A stretch of DNA of 64,000 bases from Sander lucioperca (Eukaryota; Chordata; Actinopteri; Perciformes; Percidae): contig NC_050179.1 of NCBI RefSeq assembly GCF_008315115.2, forward strand, positions 9,663,557 through 9,727,556, read 5' to 3'. The position numbers and the translations under genes were made by a program. This document shows positions 33,801 through 45,800 of this stretch, in pieces. Below the pieces are notes generated by a model. It searched no databases. It saw only the letters and a program-made list of their open reading frames with translations, and was not told where the DNA came from. How positions within the stretch are numbered: the stretch's first letter is position 1; every line of letters starts with the position of its first letter.

Positions 33801-36800
33801 GTTTAAGACTTGATAGACTGTGCCCCACAAAAAACTATGCTTTTCTACCAACGGCCCCATTTGTGCTCAGAGACACACATTGTTTTACTTTCCTGCATCC
33901 TGAGTCAACAGTCAAATTACTGTCAAATCCTTCCATACACTCTTTTGAAAATGTGTGAAAAGTATGACCATGATATACCTGACGTTTCCAAAAGCTGTTA
34001 CAAAGACGCATTGCTGGTGATAAGCTGCCGTCTATGTTGACAATCTTCTGAAAATGGCAGGTTCTGTTTCTGTAGGAAAAAGGAGAGCCGATGCGGAAGG
34101 TTTTATTTCTAATAGTTAGTTCATACTGTATTTTAGATGGTGTCTGGCATTGTTCACAGCAGAATATTGATATTACACTCAACTTAACTAACTTACTTTG
34201 ATTTTCCAGTGCCAGGAGAAAAAAGAATAATACCTCATGTAAACACCAGGTGGGGCCATAGTGATGCCAAATCGTATGGCAGCAGCCTGGAACTCAGGAG
34301 AGATCCCTGGATCAACAAACTTCTGGTAACCTGCATACAGATAAATCATCATCACATATTACAAAACAAAAGAAGAACAACAAAATAACCTACAAGCTGA
34401 ATTATAAACAACCCTTATGCATGCAACAAATCTATACTATCATCTGAATAGCCAATGTGAGGCACCAAAAGCAGTATAGATATGAAATGAAGAGTTATTA
34501 AGGTGATGGGCTCATCTGACCATTGTATGTTAACTTTCTTCAGCTGCGGGTGCTTATTCAGCAGAAGAAGGAGACTCAGGGTGATGCTTTGCTGACAGAG
34601 CACATATTTGTAAAACACCGACAACGATAGCTCACCTCACCACGGCTTGTGGTCACCAGTGCATTACCTGTTCCCCTCCACTTGTACGCACTCTGGTCTT
34701 ACCTGGGTAAGGAGGAAGCTTTTTGTCTCCAAGATATCCAGGCAGCCATTCGTAGAGAGCAATATTCTATGTGGAAAATAGGAGGGATAAAAGTTATTGC
34801 AGCTTTTGTGAATCCATACTAAATCTCAACACGATTGTATGTTTGATGGTAATATATATGATTTTCCCCCTTTTTTGATGGTTTCTATATAAAAAAAATA
34901 TTTTTTAGAATTGTAGCATGTTATTTTGGATTTAACCAAACACGTAGTTTGATTGTAGTTTGTTAACTTGTGTTTTCAATAGAAGAAGAAAATGTAACGT
35001 GTGTGGTGGTGTTCAGGAAAGTTTTAGCAGAGGACAGACTGAACTAATCAAACAAGTGAGAGATGATGCATTCACCCTTAAACTAAAACCATCAATTTCA
35101 TCCATAAAATCACGACCACCTGGCGTTGATGCAACCTCTCTCTCTTCAGAGTGCAAATTAAATCAGCACCTGAGTAGCGAGAGGATTACATGGAGACTTT
35201 TCCTTCTACCTGGAATGTGGCCACAACGATCTTCCTGGCGTTTTGAAAAAGCTCTTCGTCTGACCACTCTGGGTGTTCCTCATGCAGTTTGGAGGCTACA
35301 TAATTGTGGTAGCGAAACCAGATAATCCCCTCTGCTGCTGTGAAAATGTTCTCATTCGCCCAGGCATTTCCCATCTCTGGACACAGAAGATGGCACAAAT
35401 TTTAGGGAATTCTGCTCTCCCTTCATGTGAATCAACATCACACAATAAACAGAGAACAGGCTGTATGTGTTTTTATACATCCATCCATCTTCTTCCGCTT
35501 ATCCGGTAACGGGTCGCGTTGTTTTTATACAGAATGCTAAAATGTTTCACCATAGTTTCACACTCCCATTACAGTGACTGATGAGCATCTCTAACCACTC
35601 ATGGTATAATAAGTTGGCTGTTTGTTTTTAAGGATGTGACAACAGAGCGGTGACAACAGAAGATCCTCCGCCTTCACCCCAGATAATAACTACACACCTT
35701 TAACAACACAAGCAACAAACACTGGTTTCATGACACCTGCACGGATCCTCTATGCTATAGAAAGAGGAATTTACTGTGGTGAGTGTGACAAGCCATTTAC
35801 ACAATAATTAAAGAGTCATAACACACGTCATGTAGGGCCTCTTTTGACTAAGCCTCACAGGGTGCAACCTGTGCAGACCTGTATGTGAAATAATATTCTG
35901 CTTGTTTTCAGCTGCTTGCAGTGTCGACTGGGTGGGCATTACCACATACATTGTATTAGACAGTTCAGATTTCAGATTGTTTTAAGGTGTTATTCATCCA
36001 AACATACACTAAAACACATTTAATCTCATCTTGAATGAAATGCATCCAAATAGTTCAGTGTGATTTGCTGAGATTTCGAAATCTATTATGTGCAATTTCA
36101 ACTAGTTTGTGAGCGTAATAATGACCTTCATTCACTAAAAAAAAAAAATGATTGTGAAGTTGGAAAGAGACGTTGCAGATGAAAGAAAGGCCATAAATGT
36201 CACTGAGCTCCACTCTTTTGGGCTGAGTTCAATCCAATACACACTAACACACTAAGTCACACTAAACTATATGGTTGAACTGCACTCCAGGTACAGAGGA
36301 AATTATGTTAATTATGTAAATCAATGACATACAGTAGAAGTCAATTTAGTGCACTATAGTAAAAGTATGGGGTTCCGTTTATGCCAAAATTAAGTCGACA
36401 TGCTAACTGTCTGTCTATGTGTCTTCATCCATGTCTATGTGTCTGCTTACTGTCTATGTCTATGTCTGTCTGTCTATGTCGATTGCTCACAACTCAACTT
36501 TTGTCTGTGTCAACTCATCTTACTCCTGTCATCTGTTGCCCTCCTTGTCATTTGACTGTGTCGTCTTGCTGTGTCAATGCTGGCAGTGTATGTAGACATG
36601 GACGACGACACAGACAGACAGTTAGCATGTCGGCTTAATTTTGGCACCAACAGAACCCCATATTAAAGCTCCCCTGTTGTATTTATAAAATGCCCCTGAT
36701 GATATAAACCCCACTGTCTGGTACTCAGTGGACAATAAAATGAATCATTTGCAAACAGTATTTGGTGCAGGTCGGATGCGAATGAATCTGTAAGTATAAA

Positions 36801-38220
36801 ATGTCTCACCATAAAGGCCACTGGGTCCATGATCTCCTGTAGAGGGGTCAGCGGCACTCCACATGAGACTGTGTCCTGTAGCCTTATTTGGCATGTTCCA
36901 CTCAGAGCCTGAAGTCAAGAGCCCTCCGGAGAAGCTTCTCAGGGAGTCAGACCAGGACGTGGTGGGGCCATAGATGGAGCTGCCATCAATCCATGCTGTT
37001 ACCAAGTTAACCTGCATGTGATGCATTTGTTTTTCTCAAATTATTGCACTTGAGGAAAAGGGAAATGTAGGGTAACATAATGTAAAGTGTCCACCAGAAT
37101 TGCGACAGTACTTGACCTACTCTTCACATTTACTGATTGTCTCTGGAGGCATGTTGGCGATACTAATAACAAACATGTTATTTCATATTGATACCTGTGT
37201 GCGAGGGTGACTGGGACTCTGGCCAGACTCTTTGTCCCACGGTCCTCTCTGGAAGGGCAGAAGGACTTTTCCAGTGTCAGTGGGGTCAAAGACAGGGTCA
37301 CCTTTTGGGACTGGGATGTTTATGAACTCAGGTGGACACCCAGGAGTTCTTGAGTCGAAAATTTCAAAAGAAACATGATAACCTGAGAAGTAAAAATAAT
37401 AAAGCCATTACTACAATATATATATAATATGACATATTATTGGTTTAGTATCTGCCAATATAAGCTTTGATTTGTTATATACATTTGTAACATCTTAAAG
37501 TTGGACACTTAATTCAACTTTTACATGAGCAACAGTAAAAGTATTAACTTAAAACCTCACACCTGTGTTGTTGCACCTGCATTTCGGTAAGATGTGGGTG
37601 GAAAATATCAGTGCGCCATATTGGTGCAGCCTCACAACAAAAATTCATTTTGGGTCAGTTTGTTTATCAATTTTGATCTCTGGCCTACTTTCCAATGCAA
37701 CAAAATGCACGATATTTACCAAAGAACAGAGAGAGCACGGTCTGGTTGCGTGTTGAGGGCAGACCGGACGGCCCCCCGGCCAGCAGGCGGCTCAGTCTGC
37801 GGGGGTTTGGCAGCAGCGGCTCCTGGACAGGTTGGTAGACTCCGTCCCGGTAATGCGCGGGCACGAGGCGCATAAGGTGAGAACCTGCGCGAGCACAAAC
37901 ACAGTGAAGTGCCCAGGTGTGTTGGCAGGCTGTGAGCTACTGCTGCTGCATACTTTGGCAACTTTGTACTGTAACTTACCGACAGCTCCGCGTCTGGGAT
38001 ATCCCAAACTGTTGTACCAGCCGTCAAAGCGACGTACCTCCCAGGTTATTTCACAGCGTGAATCTGTTTAAGACATGTCGAGTTTAAACATCCTTTTCTA
38101 GGTTAACAGAGTTGTGTTAAGTGACTCTGAATATGAAGTACAACTCTACTTACATTCACTGATGATGAGCACCAAGCCAACCGCTGCGCAGATACTCCAA
38201 ACCCGCTTACGCAAATCCAT
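24894..38220 (-). CDS. duox: Dual oxidase (DUOX), complete, 33 exons
   Basis: DUOX is a plasma-membrane NADPH oxidase that releases H2O2 for thyroid hormone synthesis and mucosal defence. Joined exons (1,524 codons, all phases consistent): 38220-38154, 38063-37980, 37884-37720, 37382-37195, 37011-36810, 35376-35210, 34766-34703, 34330-34234, 34069-33979, 33352-33250, 33030-32858, 32773-32598, 32093-31975, 31862-31725, 31633-31520, 31090-30888, 30267-30094, 29833-29608, 29355-29262, 29168-28993, 28898-28829, 28672-28631, 28183-28005, 27896-27666, 27548-27449, 27368-27319, 27220-27093, 26983-26830, 26682-26450, 26351-26193, 26058-25903, 25238-25110, 25016-24894. Order of parts: signal peptide (MDLRKRVWSICAAVGLVLII), peroxidase-like ectodomain to ~590 (RGDPVFDP-type KGDPVFDPTD; WFRYHNYVA), first TM ~600-625, EF-hands near 829 (DKDGNGYLSFQEF) and 863, six-helix ferric-reductase core with histidines in DFHRFMA, VVHSLGHVVN and GFWITHYLYI, FAD motif HPFTLTSAP, NADPH motifs GGGIGVTPF and SCGPPG, and C-terminus HHYENF. 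Human DUOX is about 1,550 aa, so this is full length. Confidence 0.95.
25297..25770. repeat. Interspersed repeat in duox intron 32
   Basis: The block around CACTTAGCTTAGCATAAAGAC and AAATAGCTAGCATGGTTTTGTC is a very common fish intergenic/intronic repeat. A related, more degraded block lies at 42945-43350. A T-run at 25615-25645 interrupts it. Confidence 0.5.
30578..30865. mobile_element. hAT-type MITE in duox intron 16, with intact target duplication
   Basis: The 18-base ends TAGAGTTGTTCCGATACC and (reverse-complemented) TAGAGATGTTCCGATACC differ at one position. They are flanked by exact 8-bp repeats GTGCAAAC (30570-30577, 30866-30873). The size is 288 bp with no coding capacity. It is close to the splice donor of exon 16 (30888), leaving only about 14 bp after the target repeat. 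Confidence 0.85.
33478..33748 (+). repeat. tRNA-headed SINE in duox intron 9
   Basis: An A-box-like TGGCTCAGATGTAGAGCGG and B-box-like GGTTGGTGATTTGATCCCTG are followed by the core TGTCCTTGGGCAAGACACTG. The tail words are AAGCGCTATATAAATAGAGT and CCATTTACATTTAC. It is on the plus strand, antisense to duox. It is a SINE, not a tRNA gene. Confidence 0.75.
35475..35522. repeat. Short fish repeat fragment in duox intron 5
   Basis: CATCCATCCATCTTCTTCCG and CTTATCCGGTAACGGGTCGC match a widely dispersed fish repeat motif. It is only a fragment. Confidence 0.5.
36368..36660. mobile_element. Tc1/mariner-like MITE with ~70-bp inverted ends in duox intron 5
   Basis: The left arm starts TGGGGTTCCGTTTATGCCAA. 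The right arm, reverse-complemented, starts TGGGGTTCTGTTGGTGCCAA. Both continue AAATTAAG(T/C)CGACATGC and AACTGTCTGTC for about 70 bases with few mismatches. TA occurs immediately outside both ends, as expected for a TA-target element. The interior is short-period TGTCTATG repeat-like sequence without a gene. Confidence 0.7.
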
Positions 38221-39263
38221 TGATGCGAGAGATGCTCCTCAGCTCAGTCTGCAGCCAAGAGGAGTGAAGGACTTCTGAAAAGTGAAGACGCGGTGAAGGT
38301 AACTGACATTCACTGTCACATTTCTATTATATTTCCATGTAATATACTTTGTTGGTTTAGCACAGATTAGAAAGACAAACCAGGAATTCTACAGCTGACA
38401 CATTTTTGTCTGCTTGAATGAACACAACACTTCGACACTGTTCCATTTGGTCATGTCTGTAAACTGCAGACATCCAAAGGTCCTGTTTCCTGTAGCACTT
38501 CATGTTTAATAGGAGAAGATAAAATAGTTGAGTCTTACCCACTGTAGAGGCTGAAATGTAGTGCAGAAGTAGTGCAGGAGCACAGGTGCAGGTGAGGAAT
38601 GGTGCAATACTAAAGCCAACATGTGTTGCACAGCTTATCACAAACTGCATGTGACCTGTGTTGCCCAAATGGGTATGGTCCTTACCTCTTAATCACACCT
38701 CTTTTCCATAGCATTCCAGTCAGTGCATCCTCCTCCTCAGTGACACAAAGGGGACCGGCGCTATAAAAGAAGTGTATGTTCCCTCAACATTCACACTTCA
38801 CTCTCTTCTTCTTCTTCTTCTTCTTCTTCTTCTTCGGTCCTCTTCTTTCAACTTTTGGGTAAGAAAAATATTTTGGATTTTCTTTGTTTCATTGATTGGT
38901 TTTATTTGAAACTTTTCTTGTCATTTAGGTTCAAATAAATGTATTAAAATCAAAAGCACCTATTTGCATTGCACTGACTGAAGTGGTCACGTGGATGTAT
39001 AGAATTGCATGCCTTTGTGCATTATACAGATGCATTCATTTCTTTGCTGTAAAGATACACATTGCCAGAGAATGTTAAATGATATTACATGAGTCAGACA
39101 TGGTTGTGCTTAATCATTTGCCATGTTACACAGCAGTAATATTGTCCCATCTCCTATCTGTAAGGAACAAGAGCTCCTATCTCTGCATCTGGAGGAAACT
39201 GAGAACCCCGACACTAACACTGTCTTCTCTGTTACACTGTCTAGTTTCAGCTAAGGAGCTAAG
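38221..39263. promoter_or_regulatory. Shared duox/duoxa head-to-head regulatory region
   Basis: duox starts leftward at 38220 and duoxa's ATG lies at 39264, so about 1.04 kb separates the start codons. A TATA box TATAAAAG lies at 38762-38769 on the plus strand. It is followed by a pyrimidine-rich presumed duoxa leader containing a CTT/TTC run (38806-38836). A donor (TTGG|GTAAGA, 38859) and an acceptor (TTTCAG, ending 39250) bracket a probable 5'UTR intron, so the duoxa coding exon begins 13 bases before its ATG. The duox side shows no equally clear TATA box. Shared control is inferred from layout only. Confidence 0.6.
38806..38836. repeat. TTC microsatellite in presumed duoxa 5'UTR
   Basis: About ten TTC units between the TATA box and the presumed 5'UTR donor. 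Confidence 0.85.
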
Positions 39264-41194
39264 ATGACTTTCTACGATGACATTTACCCATTCTACCCTT
39301 TACAAAGGACCTCCTTCATCTTCAGTGGCCGCTTGCTCACCATTATTCTGGTCTTCCTTGTGCTAGCAGTCAGTCTTCTTCTCATTCTACCAGGGATACG
39401 AGGGAAGTCGGTGAGTTCAAAGCATCAGATAAGCTATTACTCACTGCAAAAAAACTCATGTCTCCTGTCACTTTTTTTATTCAGTGCGCCTGAAATAATT
39501 TTTATCCTGCTCTTTCTCTTCCTGTCAGAGGCTGTTCTGGATGATTAGAATAATTATCAGCTTGTTCATAGGCGTGGTGATAGTGGGTGAGTTTTGAATT
39601 CTTATCATTGTCATTTAATAAATCAAAGATTATCCTTTTTCTGCCAACATCACTCACCTTTGTGTCCTTTCTCCGCAGCGCTCAACTTTACCAATGACTG
39701 GGCTGAGGCCAGAATGACCACTAATGCCACCTACAAGTCTTTCAGCAACGCAGTGGTTAACGCTGACATCGGCTTGCATGTTGGACTGTACGGCATTAAT
39801 GTGACACTAAAGGGTGAGTCACTGTTGCTGTTCTTATGTGCAGATATAGTATGTGTATAATGCACTTGTACACTGGCAGCTTTAATGTTTTGAACAACTT
39901 AGATCTTTGATTAAGATGTTTGCTCAATAGTTTGATATGATATTTCCGCAAGTTCTGTCATAAAAACTTTAAACTACAACACCATTTTGTGGGATATTTA
40001 AGGTGCATGTGTCATAAATGTGCTCCTGTTTTCTCTCTCAGGGAATCCTGTTGTACAGTTCAATGAGACCATTGACTACAACGAGATGTTCAACTGGCAT
40101 GACACTATTGATGAAGAGTATGAGGAAGCTCTGGAGAAAGGTTTACCCAACCCCATCTTGTACATCGCTGAGAAATTCACCCTGAGCAGCCCATGTGGAC
40201 TCATCTTTCAGTACAGATACTCTGGACGATATGCCTCTGCAACCCTCTGGTAACAGAAATTGTATTAATATACTATCAATTTCAGCAGATGGTTGTAAAA
40301 AGTAGCAGAAATTAAAATAGCTGCACGCTTTCACAGGACGGCGTTTTGCTGCTGGATGCTCACCAATATCCTCTTCTCCATGCCAGTCATTCTGTACGCC
40401 GGGTACATGATGATGGCCACCGCTGCCTTCATCTTCTTCTCCATGGCCTCCTTCTCCACCATCATGAATGTGCCACAGTGCGTTTTCTCCATAGGGACCG
40501 ACTCGTTTGAAACAGAGTACAGCCATTCATTCTGGCTGGCTCTAGCTACAGGTAAAGATAAGAAGCTGCACATTCATTTCATATGTTTACTCGTGCTAAC
40601 TAATATACAGTACAGAGCCAGCTGAAGGGTGTTGATTTCTACTAACTGAAATGATTTCCAGGTGTGTTGTGCACCCTCATCGGGACTCTGGTGGTGATGT
40701 TGAACTTTCTTATACCAGAGAAGATGAAAGAGGCTTTCAGTGTTGGCGTCGACAGTTATGAAGACGAGGATGATTCTTATGAGCAGGGATACCTGAATTC
40801 AGTTTTTCTTGATGGAGTGACAGTTTCACCATTGACATCAAAAGGCACAGCGGTAAGTTGGCAACACTCAGAGGGTAATATTACTTTGTCATTTATTTAC
40901 AAGCAGTGCATTATTCATTGTTCTTTTATGAACTTGTTGGAAAACTTTGACATTGATATACATTTATTGTCGCAAAATACATATTCAGTTCTGTGACCAT
41001 TGCAGTATTAATAAGGGATGCAAGATTAAAATAAAATAAATCACTGCTATTATAGCCACTACCGCATATACGTCCTGAATCCTGAGTGCTGCACTTGCTG
41101 CACTCATGTCCATAAAACATTAAGGAAGTTATTTCCACCTTTGCTGCTAATTGACTAAGACGATTTTGTTTCTGTGTCTTAGGAACATATATGA
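39264..41194 (+). CDS. duoxa: Dual oxidase maturation factor (DUOXA), complete
   Basis: DUOXA is a multi-pass ER membrane protein required for folding, ER exit and activity of DUOX. Seven coding exons join in phase: 39264-39410, 39529-39586, 39679-39813, 40042-40249, 40337-40551, 40662-40852 and 41183-41194. They give 321 residues, close to the roughly 320-345 usual for the family. It starts MTFYDDIYPFYPLQRTSFIF. A first membrane segment (LLTIILVFLVLAVSLLLILP) is followed by a second (RIIISLFIGVVIV). The luminal loop has N-glycosylation sequons (NFT, NAT, NVT, NET) and the family stretch EKGLPNPILYIAEKFT. Then come further hydrophobic segments (NILFSMPVILYAGYMMMATA; TLIGTLVVMLNFLIP) and an acidic cytosolic tail. 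The last exon encodes only EHI and the stop. It is divergently paired with duox. Confidence 0.95.
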
Positions 41195-42528
41195 AGCCAT
41201 CCTGGTTTCCCTCAGGGAGCTTTTTCAGCCAATACTTGAAGATATTTTTGCTGAATGTGTTACAGATGGAGTGTCTAATTTCACACCTGTTTCATTATCT
41301 ATGCGAGCCTGTTAAGTGTTATGTGTTATTAACGATTTAACTGTACATAGTTGTATTTGTAAAGTTATTGTCATGTTGCATTAGTTGTAAGTACAATATA
41401 TAAAGTTGTATGGGATCCATACACTGTGTTTATACATGGATCAATAAGGATTATAGGTCTCTCATTGTTCAACTCTTTTTGTTGTTTTTGCTTTTTTTAA
41501 TGCAAAATTAGACAAAATAGTAATAGTATGATATTGATTACTCTTGATAGCTTCTTTGGGATTTCTTGCGATACATGCACATTTCCATGGCAACAACGTG
41601 TGGTTTAATGTGCGCATAGTTCCTGAGCAGCGTCATCCTTTATTCATAGCTTCTGAGATTAAAATAAATGTGAAAACACGAAAGGGAAGAATGAATACTA
41701 AACTGCTTGGATAAGAACAATTGATTAGTCTCTAATTCAGGCAAAGGTACTTTGCATCTTGTCTGTTTGTAAGTACTTTTTTTGTAGTAACACCTTAATA
41801 AAATAAAAACAACAATCATTCATCCATGACATTGTATTCTTAATGTGTTATAACATTACATTCATTCAGTAGTGTATATTTTGATACATTCTTGTACTGT
41901 ACGCTCTGGTAAAGGTAATGATCACCCATACTGTATGTCTTTGAAAAGTGTGTGTCTTTGGCCTTCAGCATCACCATAATACACATAATGTAGTGCCTTA
42001 TACAGCATATTATTATCTTCTTTTAATACTTACTGTAATAGATTATCATGTCAGATTGAGAATGAATCCCTGGTCAGTAATTCTTCATAATAACATGCAT
42101 ATACTGTAGTAGTAATATGGCCTTTCCAACCAAGTCCTTGAGTGATCCAAAGTATTTACAGTACAAGTACATTTTTAAACTCCATACACATTATAAAAAT
42201 GACTAAATAAAAAATAAATGTACTAATTTATCTCTTCATAAGAAAATAATCATGACCTTAAAGCTACTTCTCTTCAACACCAGAAACTCACGTACAGTAC
42301 CACAGACAGAGTGTTCACATTGTAAGGCCATTATGACAATGTAATTCAAGATAAAACCTGAAAATGAGAACTGGATGTTCTTTACAGTGTTGCAACAAGA
42401 GGCCGAGAAAATAAAATGATAGAAAAATAAATTCTCCTCGTCCCACTGAGCCACCTGTTGGTCGTCTGTCCATCGCCTCCACACAGCCAGACATGCAGAA
42501 CTACAGTGGGCTGATCCATGCAGGGTCT
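41195..42528. other. duoxa / apba2 convergent 3' region
   Basis: duoxa (plus) and apba2 (minus) end facing each other, so this 1.3 kb holds both 3'UTRs. It is AT-rich with several AATAAA/ATTAAA-like words on the plus strand (for example around 41660 and 41810). I could not choose the true poly(A) sites. Confidence 0.45.
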
Positions 42529-42817
42529 CTATATGTAGATAGGCGTCTCCTGACCTGTCAACAGTCTGAACATCACAGCAGGCATCGTCTTCATGTTGAT
42601 CTGGCAGAAAGGCAGAGATGAGAAGAGCGGGGACAGTTACACTGTCAACTCAAGAGCCCCTTTATAGAGGCACAGGCCTAATGACATCACTTGAATCCAG
42701 GCCTAATTTACTCCCTTTGGTGCCACCAGACACTCAGAGGAGAACTTGAATCCATTACTGACAAAGAATAAGCTTCTAGGCTTTAATGGAGATACATACT
42801 GGGAGAAATTGGGGGGG

Positions 42818-42873
<56 letters not shown>

Positions 42874-45800
42874 GAAAACTCACCTGGCCATATATTAAAC
42901 AATTTATAATGTAATTTATACTAAACTGTCAACTATACAGTAAGAAAAAGTTTGACAACTTGGGAAATATACTTGTTCACTCTCTTGCCCAGCATTAGAT
43001 GATCCAAAGGTTACAAAATCCACCTACCAGCACCTCTAAAGCTTACTAATTAACATGCTGTATCTCGCTTATTTAATCCGTACAAAAACTCTAATGTAGA
43101 AAAGACACATTGTGGTTTTACGAGGGTTTGTGTGCCAGACTATTTCCTGGCTCAGTGCAGGAACTTCCTGGAGCCTTGAAAGGAAGAGCTTTCAACACAC
43201 ACATTTTCACACTTCGATTTGTATTAAACAAACAAGCTTTAATAAATGAACTTTAGAGGTGATTGTAGGTGAATTTTGTAACCTTTGGATGGAGCCATGC
43301 TAGCTGTTTCCCCCTGTGAATAAGTGCATTTCCCAAAATGTCAAACTGTTCTTTTGAATCACAGCATCCATACTGTGTTTCCTAAATTTAACAGTGTACC
43401 ATGACTGTAATTACATATTGCTTACCAGGCAAGTTTCCCTTTAAACAATCTGCTGCACCACTTACACTTGATTTTATCAGTGTTTGCATAAAGATTTAAC
43501 TGTTGTTGAGAATGTCCAAAATAAGACCCTGAGGCCGGTCAAATCTGACTCCTATTAATTAATTCCTGCGTCTTCTTTTATGGACTTCACTCTACTCTAC
43601 ACAAGGATCAATCAGAGACGATGAGTTCAGTCAACCAAGTTTACTGAGACCGGGTTGGTCCAGCATAAGAGTTACAACACAGCTGTGGGTTCACAAAACA
43701 GAGTCAGGGCCCCGTCTTTTCCATACCCTAATCTTTTATTGTCTTCCTACAGGGCGGTTGTCTCTAGGCAGAGACTGTCATCTTTCACAACACATGCCAG
43801 GGTTCAGGCCATCTGTGTTGCACAGCTTCCTTTTTTCATACACATTTTCTGTTTTTCTAGCCAACTATCTGGTTCATAATGTTCCTTTCGTACCATATAC
43901 CGTAAGGCTTACCCTATTTTAAGACTTACTGTAAGCTTAATCTTCTGTGCATCAGAGTTCTTCTTTGTGAGGGCAATGCAAATGTGCCTCACCCAGAGTA
44001 CTTTTAACCACTTCCTCAATGACTTCACACAGCTCTTTTGCAATGAGCACAATGTAACTTTAATTGTTAATATTCTACACTGTGGACTTTTGACCAAGGA
44101 CTTTTACTGATTTTATTTATTGATTAAATGCATGCAGTAGTAATGTATGTTACCAAAGGTCTATGCCTTAAACTAATTTAAAACTGATCTAATCTGTACT
44201 TATAAGGCCACCTGCATGGTACAGTGATTTCTGTGGTGCAGTAATCAGTGAAAATTGCCATCTTGTGGCATGATGTCTTCTTACCTCACCGACTGAGACA
44301 GACAGGGTTTGAACAATCTTCTCATGTGCCATGGCGACAACACTCTGACCATTTATCTCAATGATTCTGTGTCCAACGCGAACACCGCCTCGCTCAGCTA
44401 TGCCACCTCGCATCAGACTGCAGATCTGAGGATGTGAAAAAAGACACTTTGCATTCAACTGCATAGTATCTAACACACCCCTCACTCTTTAAAACAGCAG
44501 TGCTCTTCAGAAGCTGCCATTCATTTTGAGCCTCAACCTAAAGTGTAGTGCCATGCTTCATACTAACAGAGGCTTACTCACAATGCCATTCTGCACACTG
44601 AAACCAAGCTGGAACTTGAGATCGGGTCTCTTGATCAGGACAGTGGTGACAGGAGGACAGCTCACAATACTCAGCTTTACCTTCACCTGGTTCTTCAGAC
44701 CCTGGAGCAAAAAAACATAAAACCCCATTAATGTTCCAGTAAAGTATAAGTCTCATGATATTTCTTATTTTCAACCAATTAATGTATCCTAATTAGTATT
44801 AGCTACCTATTACTAAAGTCTAATATAACTGATTCCTCTATTAGTGTCTAAATAAATGAAATAATATGATAAAAGCTGCAATTTATTTTGATCTGATCCC
44901 ACATACATCTTCTTGTTTAATACTTACTAGTGCACTAAATCCACAGCTAAAAATAGTCTGCAACAACTGCACTATTTACTTCTGTTTGCAAACAACTATG
45001 AAATTGTTTAGTGATATTTCCTGAAAAGACTGAGTGAACACTGAATATGTGAAAACCGGAGGTGCATGATATTTCGTACCTTGATGATGCCCTGACAGGT
45101 GGCAAGTGGCAGCCCCACCAGGCTCGTGTCATTGATGGACATAATCTGGTCCCCAACACTGAGTTTTCCAGAGCGAGCTGCAGGGCCGCTGTTCAGCATA
45201 CTGGCCAGGATGACAGTGGGCAGAATGGAGCCCCAACCAGACTCCACGATCACCACGCCTAGGCTCTCCCCTTTCTGCTTCTCCACATGCAGCTGGAACA
45301 AAGAAAAAGCATTTCTTAATCATTTTCAAGCACATTTCGAATGTCACATGCCGAGGTTCAGAAGATTTGTGAGATTCTGGTACAGCGATTTATGTTGAGG
45401 GAAATTCATCCGTCATCATCCACAATTCACCTGCAGCCAAATAAAAAATGTCACACCTCTTTACAGTTGTCTGAGTTTGAGAAATGGACGAGGTCATCGT
45501 GGTACATTTCCTGGGAGTTGATGATGTCACTGTATTGTTTCTGGCTCAAGTCAGTCGGGTTGATGCCGTTGGCTCGCAGGAATTCTCTGTAGGCCACGCT
45601 AAAAGCCTGACCGATGGACTGTGCAATGAGCTGTGCCTGTGGGAAGGGGAGAGTTTGGGGAAAGCTACTCAGCAGAAACGCTATCCCAGTTGACAACAGC
45701 AAGGAGGTGAGAAAGATCACAATAATGTATTAAACAAACAATTTAATTAAACATTTTAAAATTTTAAACAAACAAACAAATATAAAAAGGTATGTGCAGT

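Noticed and set aside
37594..38071. Several plus-strand and alternate-frame open frames around 37.6-38.1 kb
   Set aside because: They overlap duox exons 2-3, whose minus-strand frame continues the peroxidase domain in phase.
43909..44097. Minus-strand frame downstream of apba2 exon 10 as a possible extra exon (EVIEEVVKSTLGEAHLHC)
   Set aside because: It has no resemblance to Mint proteins and is not needed, because exon 10 joins the 42600-42529 exon in phase.
44189..44284. Read-through of apba2 exon 10 past its donor, giving a tail (FSLITAPQKSLY) that resembles the Mint C-terminus in register
   Set aside because: The true last exon was found at 42600-42529, with a good acceptor, correct phase and a much better match (INMKTMPAVMFRLLTGQETP then IYI and stop). 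The in-register similarity of the read-through is chance.
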